NCBI GenBank assembly: GCA_022844045.1
Contig: JALHMM010000065.1
Span: 1-36,620, forward strand
DNA length: 36,620 nucleotides
Source of the DNA: Reyranellaceae bacterium
GTDB taxonomy: Bacteria; Pseudomonadota; Alphaproteobacteria; Reyranellales; Reyranellaceae
Reading direction: 5' to 3'
The translations under genes were made by a program, and so were the position numbers. This document shows positions 25,125 to 32,417 of the stretch, in pieces. Under the pieces are notes generated by a model that searched no databases, was not told where the DNA came from, and saw only the letters and a program-made list of their open reading frames with translations. The first letter of the stretch is position 1; every line of letters begins with the position of its first letter.

Positions 25125-25496
25125 ATGTCCAATGAAATCTTGGTCATCGAAGACGACGCGTTTCTCCGCGACGAAATCGTCGATTTTCTTGCGCGTCGCG
25201 GTCGTAGCGTCGTGTGCTGTGAATCCATCGCCCAGGCCGATGAAGCTTGCCAGCAGGGGTTGAAGCCGCGACTGATCCTCTCCGACATCCATTTGCCCGA
25301 TGGCGACGGCGTCAGCTTCTGCGTGCGCATGGCCGAAAGCCTGCCCGGCACCAAATGGGTGCTGATGTCGGGCAATCGCGAGCTGGTACGCTACGGCACG
25401 CTGGCCCGGCTGCCCTCGGTGCAGGTCGTCGACAAGCCGGTGCCCCTCGCGGTTCTTGCCCGTTTCATCGGTGCGCTCGATGCCAGCCCCGCCTGA
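25125..25496 (+). CDS. Single-domain response regulator 1
   Basis: 123 residues, a stand-alone CheY-like receiver. The acidic pair is in ILVIEDDAFLRDE, the phospho-acceptor Asp in LILSDIHLPDGDG, the switch Ser in VLMSGN and the Lys in VVDKPV. It has no output domain, so it must act through protein contact or as a phosphorelay shuttle. It is the first gene of an operon with a second receiver and a histidine kinase. Confidence 0.9.
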   Translation: MSNEILVIEDDAFLRDEIVDFLARRGRSVVCCESIAQADEACQQGLKPRLILSDIHLPDGDGVSFCVRMAESLPGTKWVLMSGNRELVRYGTLARLPSVQVVDKPVPLAVLARFIGALDASPA

Positions 25497-25914
25497 CGCC
25501 GCCATCACCGACCCAACCCATCGCCGCCTGATTCTGCTCGTCGAGGACGAGATCGAGCTGCTGGCGGAGATCTCCGCCTTCCTGCGTCGTCGCGGGCACG
25601 ACGTACGAACCGCCTCGAACTTCGACGAAGCGCTCGCGCAGCTGAAGGATTGCGCCAATCGTCTGGACCTGCTGCTGACCGATGTGCGCCTGCCCGGCGG
25701 CAGCGGTCTGGACCTGCTGCGTTCCGCTGGTGTCGACGGCCAGAGTACCCTGCGCCGCGTGGCGATGACCGGCCATCTCGACCAGGAAGGCATCGACCAG
25801 GCGGAGGCGTCGGGCGCCGAGCACGTGCTGCTGAAGCCATTCAGCCTCTCCGAACTAACCCGCGCGATTCAGCCGGATGCGAGTCCCCGCGATATCGCGG
25901 GCAAGGACCGCTAG
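25480..25914 (+). CDS. Single-domain response regulator 2
   Basis: 144 residues with a complete receiver: ILLVEDEIELLAEISAFL, acceptor Asp in LLLTDVRLPGGSGLDLL, Thr in RVAMTGH and Lys in VLLKPFSLSEL. ATG 25480 overlaps the previous gene by 17 bases; a start at 25456 is also open. Again there is no effector domain. It resembles the receivers attached to PAS-type sensor kinases, and the kinase encoded 30 bases downstream is its likely partner. Confidence 0.85.
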   Translation: MPAPPDAAITDPTHRRLILLVEDEIELLAEISAFLRRRGHDVRTASNFDEALAQLKDCANRLDLLLTDVRLPGGSGLDLLRSAGVDGQSTLRRVAMTGHLDQEGIDQAEASGAEHVLLKPFSLSELTRAIQPDASPRDIAGKDR

Positions 25915-25944
25915 CGGCTCGCCTCCCGGCGATGAAAGAGACCC

Positions 25945-28908
25945 ATGGTGGCCGCGACCGACAGCTACTCGCCCACGCCTGACCGCGAGGCCACGGCGCT
26001 CTCGGTCGAGCACGCCCAACGGTTCCTCGCGCCCGCGCTGGGCGACAAGACATCGCTCAGCCTTTGGGACCTCATCCGTGTGCTGCGGCTGGTCCTCTTG
26101 ATCGGCGCGATCATGATCGGCGTCATCGTCACCGGCACCATAAAGCTCAGCGACGCCGCCCGGCGCGAGGCCTACGAAACAGCCTTTCGCGACACCGAGA
26201 GCCTGACCGCCATCGTCGCCGAGCAGGTGCAGCGCACCTTGGCGAATGTCGACGAGCGCCTGCGCTTCGTCGCCCGCGAGATGCGCCGCGGCGGCGGCGC
26301 CGTGTCGTTGCAGGCGCTGGTCGACGACGGCGCGGTCTCGCTCGACAAGGTCATCGTGCTCGGCCTCGTCGACGACCGCGGCCGGCTTGTACAGACCGAC
26401 GACGGCCCGATCGAAAACGGGCCGGATCTGACGGCCCGCAGCCACATCGGCCCGCATCTGCGCGCGCCCGACGCGGGCTTGCTGATCGGCGAGCCGGTCA
26501 TTGGCCAAGTCAGCCGCAAGTGGTCGATACATGCGTCGCGCGCGGTGCACCACGCCGACGGCAGGCTGCTGGGCATCATCACCGCCGCCGTCGACCCCGC
26601 TTACTTCGCCGAGTCCTGGCGCGGTCTGAACCTCGCCGCCGGCGGCCACATCGAGCTGGTCGGCACCGACGGCTTGCTGCGCGCGCGCTCCTACGCCCTG
26701 GAGGCCGCGCTGGCCGGCGCCGTCAAGGCGCCCGATCTCGTCGCGGCCACGCGCGACGCCCCGAGCGGCCGCCTGCTGCGCGACACGCCCACCGGCCAAA
26801 GCCTATCGCACTATCGCCGCCTCGAAGGCGCGCCGCTCATCGTCTCCGTCGGCTTCGATCTCGGCGCCATCAACGGCTGGGTCGAGGCGCGCCAATCGCG
26901 CTATATCGCCGGCGCTGGCGCGCTGAGCGTGCTGCTGGGCATCGTCCTGGTGCTGCTCGCCCAGCGTACGCTGGCGACCAACGCCGAGCGCGCGCGCGCC
27001 TCCTCGACCACGCGTCTGCTACTCGAGGCCATCGACGCGCTGCCGGTATCGTTCGGCTTGTACGATCGCAACGAGCGTCTCGTTCTCTACAATCGCCGCT
27101 CGGCGGAGCTCAACGGCGCGGTCGTCGGCCCGCACGCGCTCGGCCGCACCTTCATCGAGCTGCTCGACGACTTCATCGCGCGGGAGCGCGCGAAGCGGCC
27201 CGACCACGACTGGGCGGCTACCCGCCAGCTCCAGATCGAGGGCTTCCACGCCGCCGAGCCCTACGACTCGCCAGCGGCTGACGGTTCCTGGCAGCGCAAC
27301 TTCGGTGTCGGCATGGTCGGCGGCGGGCGCGTGCACATGCAGCTCGATATCACGCCGCTGAAGCGCCGCGAGACCGAGCTGCAGTCCAGCCGACGGCGCT
27401 ACGAGAGCCTGGTGAACTCGCTCGCCGACGTCGTGTTCTCATGCGACCGAGCCGGCGCCATCACCTATATCAGCGCCCGCGTCACACGCTTCCTGGGCTA
27501 CGCCGCGGACAGCCTCAACGGCCGCGACATCCTCTCGCTGTTCCACGAGCAGGACCACGACAAGGTGCGCCGTGCCATGCGCAGCGTCCACCCGCGCGGC
27601 GCGCCGCTCACGGTGGTCTGCCGCGCCGTCCGGCCCGACGGCGCCGCGCGCTATGTCGAGATCCGGCTGGGCGCCGGCGAATCGGACGAGGCCGGCAACC
27701 GCGCCATCAGCGGCGTGATCCGCGACATCCACAAACAGCACCACCTCGTCCTGCAGCTGCGCAACGAGATGAGCCGCCTGAGCTCCATCGTCCATTCGAG
27801 CGGCGCGCTGATCCTGCTGGTCGACCGCGACGCCCGTGTCACCATGGCCAATAGCGGCTTCCTCGCGCTGACCGGGCTCAGCCACGAGGATGTCGTCGGC
27901 CAGCCGCTCGACGCCGTCATTCCTTGCCCACCCGACGTGCGCCTGGTCGAGACCTTCACCAAGGGCGACGGCGCGCGCACACCCGCGCCAGTCGAGTTCG
28001 ACGTCACCCTGATCGACACCCGCCAAGAGAAGCGCATCATCCACGTCACGGCGCAGGCCGACTACGCCGAGGACGGCCGCATGCGCCACCTCGTGTTGCT
28101 TGGCGTCGACGAGACGGCGCGCCGCGCCGCCGAGGTCCGCCTGTTCGACGCCTCGCGCCTGGCCACGCTGGGCGAAATGGCCTCGAGCATCGCGCACGAG
28201 ATCAACCAGCCGCTGGCGGTGATCCGTCTGGCCGCCGAGACCTTGAACGAGGAGTTCCAGCTCGCCGAGCCGGGCGCGGTCCCCGCCGACCTGCGCGAGT
28301 TCACCGAGCGCAAGCTCACGCGCATCGCCAACCAGACAGAGCGCGCCTCGACGATCATCCGCGACCTGCGCATCTTCGCGCGCAAACCGGACGACCAGCC
28401 GACAGCCTTCTCGGTGCCCGACGCGCTGCGCGGCGCCGCCGATCTGGTGAACGAGCAGCTACGCCTGGCCAGCGTCGGCATCGAGTTGCGGCTCGACGAG
28501 GCCTGCAGCCCTGTGCTGGGCCACGCCAATCGCCTGCAGCAGGTGGTGATCAACCTGGTGCTCAACGCCCGCGACGCGATGCTCGAGAAGCCCGGCGACG
28601 CGCCGCCGGCGATTCGTATCCGCGCCTACCCCAAGCCCGACGGCTCGGGCGTCGTCGTCGACGTCGAGGACAACGGCCCCGGCATTCCGCCCAAGGTCCT
28701 GCCGCGCCTGTTCGAACCGTTCTTCACCACCAAGCCGGGCGGCAAGGGCACCGGCCTTGGCCTGTCGATCAGCTACGAGATCGTGCGCCAGATGGGCGGC
28801 ACCATCTCGGCCGAAAACCTCGAGGGCCGCGGCGCGCGCTTCCGCTTCACGCTGCCAAGCGCGCCGGCCACGCCGGCCGCCGACTCACCCGCGATCGCCG
28901 CGGAGTGA
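25945..28908 (+). CDS. Membrane-bound PAS-domain sensor histidine kinase
   Basis: 987 residues. Two membrane segments (about 45-67 and 320-340) enclose a periplasmic Cache-like sensor region. Three PAS-type domains follow: about 355-470 (AIDALPVSFGLYDRNERLVLYN), 490-600 (VVFSCDRAGAITYISARV) and 608-720 (ALILLVDRDARVTMANSGF). The HisKA domain carries His751 in SIAHEINQPLAVI, and the HATPase domain has NLVLNARDAM, DNGPGIPP and GTGLGLSISYEIV. It is a complete kinase, most like the NtrB/FixL group in its H box. With two receiver-only partners upstream it forms a three-gene signalling unit whose final output is not encoded here. Confidence 0.9.
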   Translation: MVAATDSYSPTPDREATALSVEHAQRFLAPALGDKTSLSLWDLIRVLRLVLLIGAIMIGVIVTGTIKLSDAARREAYETAFRDTESLTAIVAEQVQRTLANVDERLRFVAREMRRGGGAVSLQALVDDGAVSLDKVIVLGLVDDRGRLVQTDDGPIENGPDLTARSHIGPHLRAPDAGLLIGEPVIGQVSRKWSIHASRAVHHADGRLLGIITAAVDPAYFAESWRGLNLAAGGHIELVGTDGLLRARSYALEAALAGAVKAPDLVAATRDAPSGRLLRDTPTGQSLSHYRRLEGAPLIVSVGFDLGAINGWVEARQSRYIAGAGALSVLLGIVLVLLAQRTLATNAERARASSTTRLLLEAIDALPVSFGLYDRNERLVLYNRRSAELNGAVVGPHALGRTFIELLDDFIARERAKRPDHDWAATRQLQIEGFHAAEPYDSPAADGSWQRNFGVGMVGGGRVHMQLDITPLKRRETELQSSRRRYESLVNSLADVVFSCDRAGAITYISARVTRFLGYAADSLNGRDILSLFHEQDHDKVRRAMRSVHPRGAPLTVVCRAVRPDGAARYVEIRLGAGESDEAGNRAISGVIRDIHKQHHLVLQLRNEMSRLSSIVHSSGALILLVDRDARVTMANSGFLALTGLSHEDVVGQPLDAVIPCPPDVRLVETFTKGDGARTPAPVEFDVTLIDTRQEKRIIHVTAQADYAEDGRMRHLVLLGVDETARRAAEVRLFDASRLATLGEMASSIAHEINQPLAVIRLAAETLNEEFQLAEPGAVPADLREFTERKLTRIANQTERASTIIRDLRIFARKPDDQPTAFSVPDALRGAADLVNEQLRLASVGIELRLDEACSPVLGHANRLQQVVINLVLNARDAMLEKPGDAPPAIRIRAYPKPDGSGVVVDVEDNGPGIPPKVLPRLFEPFFTTKPGGKGTGLGLSISYEIVRQMGGTISAENLEGRGARFRFTLPSAPATPAADSPAIAAE

Positions 28909-28923
28909 TGCTTTCTTGATTCT

Positions 28924-29058
28924 ATCTTCCCCTGGAGAGGGAAGGTGGTGCGGAGCGACGGAGGGGGGATGTCGAAGACGGACTGCTGCGTTCGTCTCCG
29001 ACATCCCCTTATCCGCCCTCCCGCCTCCGCGAAGCCCGCTTCGGCGGGCGAAGGAAGG
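28924..29058. repeat. Palindromic repeat P, copy D (diverged)
   Basis: The left half keeps the family pattern (CTTCCCCTGGAGAGGGAAGGTG, then GGGGGGATGTCGAAGACGG), and the centre can pair with CCGACATCCCC. The right half is altered and includes an extra hairpin (GAAGCCCGCTTCGGCGGGC). It lies between the convergent histidine kinase and mnmE genes. Confidence 0.75.
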
Positions 29059-29109
29059 TCGGGCACTTTCGCCCTCCGGGCAGGGCGATCGCATAGGGCC
29101 TTCAAGGCC

Positions 29110-29126
29110 GGGGGCGCGCCCCGACC
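29110..29126. repeat. GC-rich hairpin motif shared with 4665
   Basis: GGGGGCGCGCCCCGACC occurs here and, less its last bases, at 4665-4680; flanks also look alike (GCCTTCAAGGCC and ACCTTCCAAACGC). The core can form a tight GGGGC/GCCCC stem. It may be part of a larger mosaic with R1, which starts 29 bases further on. Confidence 0.55.
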
Positions 29127-29154
29127 GGGCAGCGGTTTTCAATGTTTTCGGGCC

Positions 29155-29238
29155 GCGTCGCTCCAGCGACGCAACTTGAGCGCCGCTGAAGCGGCGCGGC
29201 CCCAAGACAGTCAACAATCCATATGCGATCGCCCTGCC
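29155..29238. repeat. Dispersed repeat R1, copy 2
   Basis: Nearly the same 84 bases as 1-83, starting with the same perfect 18-base hairpin. It follows copy D of repeat P and precedes the mnmE stop codon (29261), so several repeat types are stacked between two convergent genes. Confidence 0.85.
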
Positions 29239-29260
29239 CCTCGGGGGAAGGAAAGACCGC

Positions 29261-30772
29261 TCACTTCCCGATACAGAAGTCGCGGAATACGACGTCGAGC
29301 ATGTCCTCGACGTCCATGCGCCCGGTGATGCGCGCCAGCGCGCGCGAGGCCAGGCGCACGTCTTCGGCGATCAGCTCGGGCATCCCGGGATTGGCACGCG
29401 CCGCTTCCATGGCGCGATCGAGCGCCTGGGCACAACGCGACAGCGCCTCGCGGTGGCGCGCGCGGGTGAGCGGCGGCGGCGTGGCCGCGGCGCGCGCCAA
29501 AAGCGCAGTGTGCTCGCCGACGATCTCGACCTCGCCGAGCATCGCCGCCACGGTGCCCTCGAGCCGCTCGAGCAGCTGCGGCACGCCGTGGCCCGACAGC
29601 GCCGAGACGCCGACATAGGTCGCGTGGCGCGTGCCGTCGGCGGCGATGTCGTCGGCCGCCGTGTCGATATCGGCGCCCTGGTCGGGCAACAGGTCGACCT
29701 TGTTGACCACGATCAGATCGGTCGCGCCGTTCCAGACGTCGGCGGTGCTCCAGATGTCGCGCGCCACATGCCGCCAGTCGCCCGGCAAGCCGGACGAATC
29801 GGTCGACTGCACCACGAGCACGCGGATGTCGGCGTCGCTGGCGCGCGCCTTGGCGCGCCGGACGCCCTCCTGCTCGATCGGGTCGGCCGAGGCGCGCAGA
29901 CCGGCGGTGTCGGCGAGGGTCACGGGATAGCCGCCGAGATCGAGATGCACCTCGATCACGTCGCGCGTCGTGCCCGCTGTCGCCGACACGATCGCCGCGT
30001 CGCGCTTGGCGATCAGGTTGAGCAGCGACGACTTGCCGGCGTTGGGCGGACCGATGATGGCGATGGTCACGCCGTCGCGCAGACGTTCGCCGCGCCGATC
30101 GTCGAGGTGGCCAGCGATCTCGCCGCGCAGGCGCTCGATCTCGGGCCAGATCTTCTCGACCACGTTGGTCGGCAGGTTCTCGTCGGGAAAGTCGATGCTG
30201 GCCTCGAGATGCGCCACCGCGCGCAACAGCGTGTCGCGCCAGCCATCGTAAAGCTTGAACAGCGCGCCATCGTATTGGCGCAGCGCCTGACGGCGTTGCG
30301 CCGCGGTTTCGGCGGCGACGAGATCGGCGATCGCCTCGGCCGAGGTCAGGTCGAACTTGTTGTGCTCGAAGGCGCGCCGCGTGAACTCGCCCGGCTCGGC
30401 GAGGCGACAGAAATCGAGCTTGGCCAGCGCCGCCAGCGCCGCGGCGATCACCGCGCGGCCGCCATGGATATGGAACTCGGCCATCGACTCGCCGGTGTAG
30501 GTGCGTGGCGCCTGGAACCAGATCGCCAGGCCGCGATCGACCACCTCACCGGTCTCGGGGTCGATCATTGTCTTGACCGCGGCGCGGCGCGACGACGGCA
30601 GGCTGGGATCGCGCGCCGAGAAACCACGCTGAAACGCGCCCGGCTCGGTCAGGAAGACATAAGCGTCGCTGGCGCGCTTGCCGGAGACGCGAATGACGGC
30701 GATGCCGGCCCCGGCGCGCCGCGTGGGCGCCGCCGTGGCGAGCGCGTAGATGGTGTCTTCAGCCCCGGCCAT
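29261..30772 (-). CDS. mnmE: tRNA modification GTPase MnmE (TrmE)
   Basis: 503 residues. The N-terminal tetrahydrofolate-binding domain starts with DTIYALATAAPTRRAGAGIAVIRVSG. The G domain has G1 GPPNAGKSS (241-249), a GTT switch (267-269), DTAG (288-291) and NKVD (357-360). The end is the invariant CIGK. MnmE works with MnmG on tRNA wobble uridine. The protein is longer than the usual 440-460 residues: the folate domain has a short insertion near residues 45-60 and the region between G3 and G4 and after G4 is expanded. In most alphaproteobacteria it lies beside mnmG; here 6.5 kb of regulatory genes stand between. Confidence 0.95.
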   Translation of the reverse strand: MAGAEDTIYALATAAPTRRAGAGIAVIRVSGKRASDAYVFLTEPGAFQRGFSARDPSLPSSRRAAVKTMIDPETGEVVDRGLAIWFQAPRTYTGESMAEFHIHGGRAVIAAALAALAKLDFCRLAEPGEFTRRAFEHNKFDLTSAEAIADLVAAETAAQRRQALRQYDGALFKLYDGWRDTLLRAVAHLEASIDFPDENLPTNVVEKIWPEIERLRGEIAGHLDDRRGERLRDGVTIAIIGPPNAGKSSLLNLIAKRDAAIVSATAGTTRDVIEVHLDLGGYPVTLADTAGLRASADPIEQEGVRRAKARASDADIRVLVVQSTDSSGLPGDWRHVARDIWSTADVWNGATDLIVVNKVDLLPDQGADIDTAADDIAADGTRHATYVGVSALSGHGVPQLLERLEGTVAAMLGEVEIVGEHTALLARAAATPPPLTRARHREALSRCAQALDRAMEAARANPGMPELIAEDVRLASRALARITGRMDVEDMLDVVFRDFCIGK

Positions 30773-30786
30773 GCAATCAGACTATG

Positions 30787-32388
30787 TCATTGCAGGGGGT
30801 ACAGCGCCAAGACGTGCGTATCGGGCGGTTCGGCGATGCGCAGGATCGGCACGCGACCCGCCGCGTCGAGGGCGACGAGGCGATGGGCCACGTAACCCGA
30901 CGCGCTGTCCGGCTCGAGCAGCAGCGCCGCCAACGTCGCCAGCCGCTGGTCGAGCGTCACCACAAAGCTGCCGGCTGGAAGGGCCTCCTCGCCCCGCTCG
31001 AGCTCGAAGCGTCCCAGGATTGTCTCGCCCGCCCCGGCTTCGATGGAAAGCGTGCGGTAGCGTTCGACGGTCAGGCGCGCCTGGGCGCCCAGCGTGTCGA
31101 CGGCGACGCCCAGCTCGACCAGGCGACGCGCCGCCTCCATGGCCGATGGCGGCAGCACATAGCCCCAGGGCCGCGGCCGGCTGACCTCGGGAATCAGCTT
31201 CAGCGAGGATCGCCAATCGACCGTCACCGGGCGCAACGCGCCGCTCACGGGATCGACGAAGACCAGGTCGCGCCGCTCGGGCGACTGGCGCGCGCGCACC
31301 ACCAGCATGCGCGCGGGATCGCGCGCCAGGTCGAAGCGCCGCGATTCGTCGCGCGCCACGTTGAGCGCGACGTGGTTCCTGGCCGCCGTCGCCAGCGCCG
31401 CCTCCATGGCGGTGACCTGGGCGAAGACCCGGCGCTTCCAGTTGGTGCGGCCGATGCCGATGCCGCGCGTCTCGATCACGATACCGGCGGCATGGCGCAG
31501 GCCGGAGGCGTTGCGCGCCAGCTCCGGCTCGATGCCACCCATGTTGACCACCTTGGGATCGCGATCGGCGGTGAAGTACCAGTCGTGCGTCAGGGCCCGC
31601 GCGTCGAAGGCGTTGCGCAGCGCCGGCAGGAAGGTGCCGTCCTGCAAGAGCGTGATGGCCGGCGTGAGGTTGGCCTGGGTCGCGGCCTGGATCAGCACGT
31701 CGGGCCGCGCCAGGCCGCCGAAATTGCGCACCCAGCCGCCGGCCACGGTGTACTCGTGCCCATCGATCACCAGCGCCGGATCGAGCTCGCGCATCAGGCC
31801 GATCAGCACGCGCGCCTCCGGTGTGCGCGCCAGCACATGGTCGCGATTGAGGTCGATCCCGTTGCTGGTCATGCGCCGGAACGCCTCGGCGCCATCGGGA
31901 TTGGCGCGCGGCACGACCACGACGTTGATGTGCTCGAGCAGCGGCGCGAGATCGCCCCGCGCCAGGCGGGCGATCACCACCAGCGCCGCCTCGCCGCCCG
32001 CCGGCTCGTTGCCGTGCTGCTGGCCGATGATCAGCACCGTGGGCCGCCCGTTGCGGCGCAGGGCCGCGATGTCGGGGCCGCCCTGGGCGAAGATCACCGC
32101 CGCGATCGACCGGCCCTCCTGCGACCAGCCCATGGTGCGCACGGCGACATGCGCCACGCCTTCGCTCGTCGCGGCGAGGAACCTTGCCAGTTCGGCATAG
32201 GAGGTGAAATCGACTCGGCCGGGGGCGAAGGACGGCGTGGTGTAGGTGACACGCGGCTCGGGATAGAGCGCGGCGACGGCGGGCGCCTGGGCCGGCACCC
32301 GGGCCGGATCGAATTGCGCCGCCGCCGGCGCCCATGAGGCGACGAGCAGCAGCAGAGAGAAGACCAGACGGACAACGGAACGGGCCAT
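30787..32388 (-). CDS. Exported M14-family zinc carboxypeptidase
   Basis: 533 residues. A signal peptide (VVRLVFSLLLLVASWAPAAAQ, cleavage near 24-25) leads into an M14 peptidase. IIGQQHGNEPAGGEA gives the first zinc ligands His125 and Glu128, DLNRDH gives the substrate-binding Asn-Arg pair, DGHE gives the third ligand His211, and IETRGIGIGRTN probably holds the catalytic Glu. M14 enzymes trim C-terminal residues from peptides or peptidoglycan stems. A C-terminal region of about 200 residues has no motif I recognise. ATG 32388 has GGGAGG upstream. The stop is 15 bases from the mnmE start on the same strand, so co-transcription is likely. Confidence 0.85.
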   Translation of the reverse strand: MARSVVRLVFSLLLLVASWAPAAAQFDPARVPAQAPAVAALYPEPRVTYTTPSFAPGRVDFTSYAELARFLAATSEGVAHVAVRTMGWSQEGRSIAAVIFAQGGPDIAALRRNGRPTVLIIGQQHGNEPAGGEAALVVIARLARGDLAPLLEHINVVVVPRANPDGAEAFRRMTSNGIDLNRDHVLARTPEARVLIGLMRELDPALVIDGHEYTVAGGWVRNFGGLARPDVLIQAATQANLTPAITLLQDGTFLPALRNAFDARALTHDWYFTADRDPKVVNMGGIEPELARNASGLRHAAGIVIETRGIGIGRTNWKRRVFAQVTAMEAALATAARNHVALNVARDESRRFDLARDPARMLVVRARQSPERRDLVFVDPVSGALRPVTVDWRSSLKLIPEVSRPRPWGYVLPPSAMEAARRLVELGVAVDTLGAQARLTVERYRTLSIEAGAGETILGRFELERGEEALPAGSFVVTLDQRLATLAALLLEPDSASGYVAHRLVALDAAGRVPILRIAEPPDTHVLALYPLQ

Positions 32389-32417
32389 CAAGGGCGCCTC
32401 CCGAGATCCAGTCTATC

